Below are positions 49,522 to 64,000 of a stretch of DNA of 64,000 bases, piece by piece (positions within the stretch are counted from its first letter, which is position 1; each line of letters starts with the position of its first letter). The stretch is from NCBI RefSeq assembly GCF_041296385.1, contig NC_091020.1:33491001-33555000 (forward strand), given 5' to 3'. Under the pieces are notes generated by a model. The model searched no databases. It was not told the DNA's origin and saw nothing but the letters and a program-made list of their open reading frames with translations. Origin of the DNA: Aphelocoma coerulescens (lineage: Eukaryota; Chordata; Aves; Passeriformes; Corvidae). Made by a program: the position numbers and the translations under genes.

Positions 49522-49792
49522 TGTTGGGGTCCCTCCCCCGCCATGCAGCCCTGAGGGAGGCACGGGGTTTCCCTGCCCCTGCTCAGCCTCGTTCCCCATT
49601 GGTTGGTTTGTGTTCCCCTGCGCGGGCAAAGCAGCTCGGGCCCCGACTGTAACAGTCCCTCGGCAGAGCCCGGCCATGCGGCTGGGGAAATAAACATCTC
49701 TGAAACATCTAGCAAGAATCCGTCCGTATATATTTCCTTTCCACGGGCCTCCTGGTTTGATATAGGCGTGTTGCAGTATCCCCACTGCAACA
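49522..49792 (+). repeat. 3' LTR of CSD element
   Basis: Same length as the 5' LTR with two substitutions. The preceding 20 bp (AAAATAAAACGGGTGAGA) are only weakly purine-rich. A stronger purine tract lies at about 49294-49325, just around the ORF stop. Confidence 0.95.
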
Positions 49793-49798
49793 GAGAGG
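49793..49798 (+). repeat. Target site duplication, right
   Basis: GAGAGG directly after the 3' LTR, matching 47611-47616. Confidence 0.88.
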
Positions 49799-51395
49799 GA
49801 AGCAGTAAAACAGACTGGAATCTTCTGCTCTCCAGTCCTTTTCGGCGATTAAGCAGTGACAAAGCTGTGGTAGAGGAACAGACCTGAGCATGTCCTTCAT
49901 CCTTGCCAGCCCTATTACTCTAGGAAAGTAAACTTCTGTGCTGCCAAGAGTTGTGGGGGTTTACCTTTTCAGTCTCTGAAAGGACCCCAGCAAGTGCTGT
50001 TTACCCCGTGGTTTCTCTCAGGTATTTCCCTCCTTCCCATCAGGTTACACAAGCACAGCTTTTAAAGATGTCAAACTTCCTCGGCAACACCTTCCTGCAT
50101 TTTTTTCCTTATTCCTAAAGTGTGGAAAATCACTCTGCCAAAGGCCAGTGTCCACAAGGGAAACGGGAGAGCCCCTGCAGAAATCGACTCTATTCGATTA
50201 TAAAGGCACCGCCCCGTGCCACCCCCGATGGAGTTTCTGGAGTGTTCCGAAGGCGCAGTTTCCTTTTATTCCAAACTCCCGACCCCAAGTGCCCTCCTCC
50301 TTTCCCCATTGGCTGCGGTGCCAGGCGGGCACAGCCTTCCCGATCCGCCTACCCCATATGCCCCCTGCAACATGTTCCCCACGCCCATTCCTCCGGCATC
50401 CACTTACAGGGTCTGTGCCTGAAGGCTGCCACCCCCATTCCTCCAGACCCCCATAGGTTCCTGCAGGTTATCCAGGCGTTTGTAAGGACTCACGCAGCCA
50501 TTTCTCTTATCCCTAAGGATAACAATCCCACTGCCATATTACCCCTTAGTCCTTGCAATAAGGACTGACTTTTCCAAGTGGGAATCAGTCTTACTTCACC
50601 AACAGGTGACACATCTTCCTGTCTCACCCAAAGCAAGGAAGGGGAAATGTTCTGTCACCCCAACCAGCACACTGGGTCATTTCATGAACTAAGGTGCCTT
50701 CCAAATCCCAAAGGATTGTTTACCACTTCACAGTATGAGCATGTGACTGTATTTAAGCCCTATGCTCAGCAAAAGGAACATTTTGCACTGCGTGATTAAT
50801 CAGGGTTTAGTTCAGCTAAAACCAGCTAAGAAAAATAAAGAACTTCAAGTTTCTATGAGGTTTGCTCTTTTTGAAGACTCAGAGTATTTCCATTGCACGT
50901 GAACATACTTTTTTTTAATGCAAAGCATGTTTTAATATAAACATCCAGATGATAGAAAGTTTTGTAACAGTAAAAACAGATCTGTATGCTCAGATCTGTT
51001 TTACAGGATTGCAAAGCCAAACACCAAGGCCACGCTTGAAAACAGCATCTCTTGTCATACAATCAAAATGTTGTACACACAGAACACAGCTCAATGCTTC
51101 TCGAGTTCGCCAGCATAACACCCAGTTTGTCAAACCTTCAGCATTAAAATTTTTTTCAAGCTGCACGTGAAAAACACAAACTCACCCACCATGATAAGTG
51201 CTTCCATTCTACAGACATCTTGCTGAGGGGCAAAAATTGCCAAATGCCATGTTTTGGAGAGTGATATGAGAGTGCAAGGCAACCTAATATATATATATAA
51301 ATCACACTTTAAACTTTGACCAACACTTAAAACAATTAAGCAGATTTCTATAGGTATCTCCCCTCAAATATTCTGACTGAGCTGTTCAGTAAGTA
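49799..51395. other. Intergenic, with an unexplained GC-rich open block
   Basis: No gene proven. Positions 50122-50568 are open for 148 codons, Pro-rich and more GC-rich than the surroundings, with a TATAAAGG at about 50199. No family is recognised. A TA run lies at about 51287-51299. Confidence 0.35.
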
Positions 51396-51401
51396 CAGAA
51401 C

Positions 51402-51407
51402 TTTATT
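51402..51407 (-). terminator. OAT: OAT poly(A) signal candidate
   Basis: AATAAA on the minus strand, 210 bp after the OAT stop codon. It is the nearest canonical hexamer; an ATTAAA lies closer, at about 51491. Confidence 0.5.
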
Positions 51408-51616
51408 TCCAAGTATTCCAAGACTGGAAAGTCTTCAAAATCATTCTGTATTTTCTACAGAGCCATTATAATTTAAAGATACAGCTATGTTTTAATAGTC
51501 AAGTCCTCTTAGATAAAAGGAATGAGAGATGCTTGCTTGAAGAGCAGGCCTTCATCATACACATTTCAACACACCCCCTTGGAGCAGTCAGCAGCCAGAC
51601 TGTAAGAGCCATGTTT

Positions 51617-59476
<7,860 letters not shown>

Positions 59477-60132
59477 GATGAACTTCAGGAATTCTGATAC
59501 AGATCTGGAGGGAAAAAAATAAAGAGAGTTAATAATTAGCACTAAGAACACTTCAGAAGCAACGTCTGACACGACTGAAGTGGTTTTACTGCCAGGATTA
59601 CAGGTTCCTCAACTATTTTGCAATTCGGCCAAAAAGCTTATATGAAGTATAAATTAAAGGGGAATTAACTTCAAACAAGTTGTTTTTTTCTATTCCAAAG
59701 TACACTTACAGAAAGAAAAAGAAAACTAAACTGTGTGACTCAGCAAGTCTATGAATCAGTTACATCATTTTTCCTGCAAGTGTCCCTTTTTCGCTGCGCC
59801 CTGAATTCCAAGGTACTTATATAAACTACAGTAAGAAAGTTAAGTTCATCAAACTTCTTGTTCTATTGAAATGTCCATTTTATACCAGATTGCCATCAGA
59901 CAAATCATGTCACAAAATCAGAAAGCAAATAATACAACACCGAGAAGAAGCACCCGACACAAATCACGTTTAGCTGACACTATTAACAAATTTGATGAAA
60001 AGATTAGTTTTAACTGATCTCTGCTTTAAGAAGCAAAATTTGTGACTTATAAATTGTATTCTGGATTGTAAAATGTTGCCACCTACCCATAAAGCACTCG
60101 CTGATGGTACCATTTTTAAGACCATCATTCTG

Positions 60133-60512
60133 TTCGGCCTGGAAAAGAGGAGGCTCCAGGGAGACCTCAAAGCCTCTTCCAGTGCCTAAAGGGGCTCCAG
60201 GAGAGCTGGAGAGGGAATTTGGACAAGGGGTGGAGGGACAGGACAAGGGGGAATGGATTCACACTGACACAAGGCAGGGTTAGATGGGATATTGGGAAGA
60301 AATTCTCCCCTGTGAGGGTGCTGAGGCCCTGGCACAGGGTGCCCAGAGCAGCTGGGGCTGCCCCTGGGTCCCTGGAAGTGCCCAGAGCCAGGCTGGACAG
60401 GGCTTGGAGCAGCCTGGGATAGTGGAAGGTGTTCCCTGCCCATGGCAGGGGTGGGACTGGATGAGCTTTAAGGTCCCTTCCAGCCCCAACCATTCTGGGA
60501 TTCTACGATCAA
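60133..60512 (+). repeat. CR1 LINE, sense, longest copy in the window
   Basis: About 380 bp of well-preserved CR1: GGCCTGGAAAAGAGGAGGCT, GACCTCAAAGCCTCTTCCAG, GATATTGGGAAGAAATTCTC, GCAGCCTGGGATAGTGGAAG and a terminal GGGATTCTACGATC. It is opposite to OAT transcription. Confidence 0.95.
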
Positions 60513-62392
60513 AAAACAGATGGAAAGTAAGGGTGTGTCAGATATTCATGATCATTAGAGCACTCTGTATTTTCCCAGCAATTCCCCCTGAATACATAAC
60601 CTTGTATTGTCACCATCTAGGGATAACCTGAGGGTAGGATTTCATGAGGCAAACGCACTTTGATTTCTTCTCCATGCCTGCACCTCAGTCAATTTAAAGA
60701 CACATCCCAGAGAAGGGGAAGTGAGTTGGCACTTTAAAAGCTGTTTGAGGAAGCTCCTCTCACAGCAGGGAACAGCAGAGAGCCAAGAGTTCTCAAAGCT
60801 CAGTTTTCTGGTCTCACAGAACATGACACTTACAAACTGGCAGACAGTTTGATCCCAAGAGGAGGATCACAGATCACAACACGTACTCTGCTTATCAAAT
60901 GCAGCCTCCTCTGTAACACACTCCACAGCAGACTGAAGAGCTGAGCAGCCTGGACACTGCTATACCACCTAACAGAAGCAGATTGCAAAACCTAACCAAA
61001 AGATAGCTATGAAATACCAACAGGAGGATGCAAGGATGGCTTACACAAGGGTGCTGTTATTTCAGGCTGCTTGCTGAGACAGAAGTATTAAGTCATGGAT
61101 TTATCCCTACTTTACTTTGGAAAAGATCTGCACCCTGAAGGTGTTGCCTTGAACAGAGAGGCATTTCTTTCAGCAGACTCCTCAGGTATTACTTTGCTGC
61201 TCCACATTCTAACCAAAGCCAAAAGACTGTTTTCTCTGTCTACCAAAATCCAAAGAAGAGTCAATATTCTCTATTACAGCAAGAGATGAATGCTGCACAG
61301 CTCTGGGCATGTTTCCAGCTGTTAAAGATTAGCCCTCTGTGTTAACACTTTTCAAGATTGTTATTCAAGGATTTCGCAAACAAAAAAACAAATAATTCTC
61401 TGTGCAAGAAAAAAAAAATCTGACCACTCAGTATTTCAACCTGCTTAACTCCTAAAATGTAATTGGTCTGTGACATCCTGGCCCCTGGCAGAGCAGAGCA
61501 GCTAATCCTATCACAAGCTTCTATATTTTGGAGATTTTCCAGACATTCCTGAAATGAAAGGTACAAAGAAGTTAAACTCTCATCTGCCCTGTACCTTTCT
61601 GCATGAAGAATCACAGATCCCCAGTTTGAGGTTCTTGTTTTACTTCTTTCAGGTTGGAAAATATTAATCAGATTTTTTTTAAAGGGCTTTTTCCTCCCCT
61701 AAGGGAATTGCCCTGCAAACTGTGCTAGTGAGGCTACATCACTTTAGCCAAGGTGTGGAAGACTACATGGAGAAGAGCTGAGTAAAGCTGAGAATTACAG
61801 ATTAATCTGGAGTTAAAAGAAGGGGGAAAATTTGGGTTTGATGATCAGCAACACAAGGTGAACAGAAATTTCAGAAAGGGGAGGGGCACAATAAGGAAAA
61901 AACCCCAAGCAAACAAAATGAAATAAAATCAAACTCATTACAAACTGTGAGGAAGAGAAATATGAATGTGCACTGCAGCAGGCAGTACTGGAATCAGAAG
62001 CCAGGGAATTACAGCAACTGGAAGAGGTCTTGCATCAGAACAGAAAAACCACTCAAAACACAACTATAAAACACTTGAACAGCTCTGCTCAGCTTTTGAG
62101 CAAGATTATCCAGACAGAAGCCTGCAGACTGCACAAGTAACTTGAATACTATGTATCTGACACTGAAAGACACCCCAAGGTAAATGGGGGATATTGTCAA
62201 ACACATGAAAACACTCAGGTTCATGTGGATAGAGCAGAGAATCGCACTGCAGCCTCTACCAGCTGAATCGAAGGAGTGAACGCTCGAGGGGAGAAGCAGG
62301 AGGACATCAGTGTGGACAGGCCAAGCTACCTGTGCAGACCAGCACCACAGCACAACAGCTCAGGGCCCAGGCTGGCAGGCAAGAACTGCAGA

Positions 62393-62748
62393 GTCCCAGA
62401 ACCACTGAGGTTCGAAAAGACCTCTGCTATCATCGAGTCCAAGCTGTACCCGATGCCCACCTTGTCACCAGCCCAGAGTGACATGTCCAGTCCTTCCTTG
62501 GACAGCTCCAGGGATGGGGACTCCACCACCTCCCTGGACAGCCCCTTCCAAACTCAAATCACCCTTTCTGTGAAGAAATTCCTCCTGATGTCCAATCTGA
62601 ACCTCCCCTGGCACAGCTTGAGGCCGTTTCCTCTCGCCCTGTCTTTGTTACCTGAAGGCAGAGCCCAATCCCTACCCGGCTACAGCCTCCTTTCCGGGAG
62701 CTGTAGAGAGGGAGAAGGTCCCCTCTGAGCCTTCTCTTCTCCAGCAAA
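62393..62748 (-). repeat. CR1 LINE internal fragment
   Basis: Reverse-oriented CR1: AGACCTCTGCTATCATCGAG, ACTCCACCACCTCCCTGGAC, CCTTTCTGTGAAGAAATTCC, GAGGCCGTTTCCTCTCGCCC and CTGAGCCTTCTCTTCTCCAG. It is distinct in subfamily from the 60-kb copy. Confidence 0.92.
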
Positions 62749-62879
62749 ACAAGAAAAAAACAAGGAAAAGCAATAAACCCAGGGGTCAAATACCAGATCC
62801 CCCCCGCCATCCCCCCACCAAGGCGACGGCCAAAGACACTGCAGAGGCAAGGATGTGGCATCGCGAAGCGGGGCTGACA

Positions 62880-63475
62880 CAGGCACAGAGGAGGGACGGG
62901 CTGTCACCTCCCCCGCCCCCCGCACAGTGACAGCACTCCCGGGGCCTTGCCCACGGGGCCGGCTACAGCCTCCCCGGCCGCGGGACAGAAGCAGGGCACG
63001 ACGGCCCAGCGAGAAGCAGGAATGGCCCCCGAGGGCGGGACGGGCCGTACCTGGTGCTGCTGGAGGTGCCGGAGGTGCTGCCGCTGCCGGGGCCCGCGGA
63101 TAAGAGGCGGATGCGGCCGCGGGCCACTGTCACCGCTCCTCGCCCCGCCCCCGCCCGCCTGACGGCGCGGGAACCGCGGCTGCCGATTGGCTCTCGCGGC
63201 TGATTGGCAGCCACCGCCCCCGCGCGGCGGCACCGCCCCTTGGCGCGAGGGCTCCCCATTGGCGGGCGCGCGCGAGCCGGGGCCCTGCCCGTCCGCGTCC
63301 CTCAGGGGCGGCCCCGCGGGCCCCGCCCGCCGCTCCCCCCGGCCCTCAGAGCGGGGGCTCCGGCCCTTGGGCGGGTTCGTGCCGGCGCCCGCTCTCTCAC
63401 CGCCTTCCCCCGTCCCTCACACCGGCTGCTCCGTCCCTCAGACCGGGGGCTCCGCTGCCCTCTGCCGAATTAGCC
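62880..63475. promoter_or_regulatory. OAT: CpG island, OAT promoter
   Basis: A dense CpG and GC-rich tract around the start of OAT. On the OAT strand, CCAAT boxes lie at 63186-63190, 63203-63207 and 63258-63262, the first two 17 bp apart, about 60-150 bp upstream of the likely start; these are NF-Y-type sites. GC boxes (CCGCCCC) lie among them. No TATA box is seen, as usual for housekeeping promoters. Confidence 0.8.
63051..63130 (-). other. OAT: OAT non-coding exon 1
   Basis: A strong donor (CAG/GTACGG at 63051/63050) sits within the CpG island just downstream of the CCAAT boxes. The 5' end is an estimate. Vertebrate OAT has a non-coding first exon, which fits. Confidence 0.6.
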
Positions 63476-64000
63476 TAGGCAACAGTCTTTGCGGTCACAG
63501 AACCCCCCACACACCCTGGCGGGATGAACCCCCCCCGGCTCCACCCCACTGTCCTCCCGCCGCTGTCACCGCTCAGCCGCACCTCGGGGAAGTCACTGTA
63601 GAAAAGGGCGAGCACTGACAAAAAACTGAGAGGAATTGGAAAGACATTTCCGGGAATGCGGAGTGTGTGGGGTGGTGGTGGTAACTCCGCTGGCGGCTGC
63701 AGGTTCCCCGGGGATGTGATGACAAGTGCTCCCTGTGTGCCCAGCCCTGACCTTTAGCTTCACAAAAGATGTACATGAGCTTTTTCCCGATCTTTTTTTT
63801 TCATATGGCTAACAGAAAACATTTCAAAATAACAGCCAGGGATACACTAAGGTCGCTAAGGAGTTTCTCACGGAGCCCCTGTGCCGGGTGTTTTTGCCTA
63901 CACGTACCAATCTCCCCCCCAGTCCGCCACGGTCCATCCAGCGAACCCGTGCCCTGCCCTTGTCCACATGGAAGGGCATTGATGGAACCCCGATCTTCAG
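63476..64000. other. Upstream flank, nothing recognised
   Basis: Sequence beyond the CpG island without an identifiable exon. A plus-strand frame at 63187-63618 crosses the island but shows no family resemblance. Confidence 0.4.

Larger units (their letters stand above)
47617..49792 (+). mobile_element. Complete non-autonomous LTR element carrying a cold-shock-domain gene
   Basis: A 2,176-bp element: 271-bp LTR, 1,634-bp internal region, 271-bp LTR, flanked by GAGAGG target duplications. The LTRs differ at two of 271 bases (AAGAG/AACAG and CAGCA/CGGCA), so the insertion is recent. A primer site follows the 5' LTR. No protease, reverse transcriptase, integrase or envelope motif is present in any frame, so it must depend on proteins from a related autonomous element. 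The internal region holds a broken short leader frame and then a 353-aa open frame. That frame contains a Y-box-type cold-shock domain without introns, which points to capture of a spliced host mRNA. Avian acute transforming retroviruses are the known precedent for such gene capture; this particular cargo is unfamiliar to me. Confidence 0.9.
59505..63050 (-). other. OAT: OAT intron 1
   Basis: A 3.5-kb intron between the non-coding first exon and the ATG exon. It contains two sizeable CR1 copies and no recognised alternative exon. Confidence 0.75.

Noticed and set aside
49474..49862. Minus frames of 103-124 aa over the 3' LTR and its flank
   Set aside because: They arise from LTR sequence; nearly the same frames recur in the 5' LTR at 47317-47888.
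1..51300. CHST15 exons downstream of OAT
   Set aside because: CHST15 is expected beyond OAT in vertebrates. I looked for sulfotransferase-like exons on the minus strand and recognised none, so it is not annotated.

Overview
The window looks like a bird chromosome, most probably a songbird. The evidence is many CR1 LINE 3' ends, endogenous-retrovirus LTRs of avian type, small-intron GC-rich genes and vertebrate GT-AG splicing. Most of it is non-coding. I can support three coding units: a complete ornithine aminotransferase gene (OAT, minus strand), a complete PHF7-like zinc-finger gene (plus strand), and an intronless reading frame carried inside a young LTR element.

Layout. 1-34,340: no gene recognised; diverged CR1 fragments, two possible solo LTRs (about 17.16-17.89 kb and 19.74-20.30 kb), short local duplications and AT-rich homeodomain-motif clusters that could be conserved regulatory DNA. 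34,340-39,412: an 8-coding-exon PHF7/G2E3-like gene (445 aa) between two 617-bp direct repeats that differ at one base, the footprint of a tandem duplication whose second unit lost its coding part. 39,414-42,603: two related solo-type LTRs in opposite orientation. 42,604-47,200: no gene recognised. 47,611-49,798: a complete small LTR element with 6-bp target duplications, 271-bp LTRs differing at two sites and a tRNA-type primer site. It has no recognisable pol or env, and encodes a 353-aa frame with a Y-box-type cold-shock domain. 51,400-63,150: OAT, nine coding exons joining to 439 aa, plus a 5' non-coding exon in a CpG island with inverted CCAAT boxes.

How the parts relate. OAT is the resident gene: a mitochondrial PLP enzyme linking ornithine to glutamate semialdehyde. 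The PHF7-like gene and the LTR element are later arrivals in the DNA downstream of OAT. The cold-shock-domain element is the most unusual feature. It looks like a retroelement that captured a spliced host Y-box mRNA and now moves as a non-autonomous element. All database comparisons here are from memory; exon borders were set by splice sites, reading phase and fit to the protein families.
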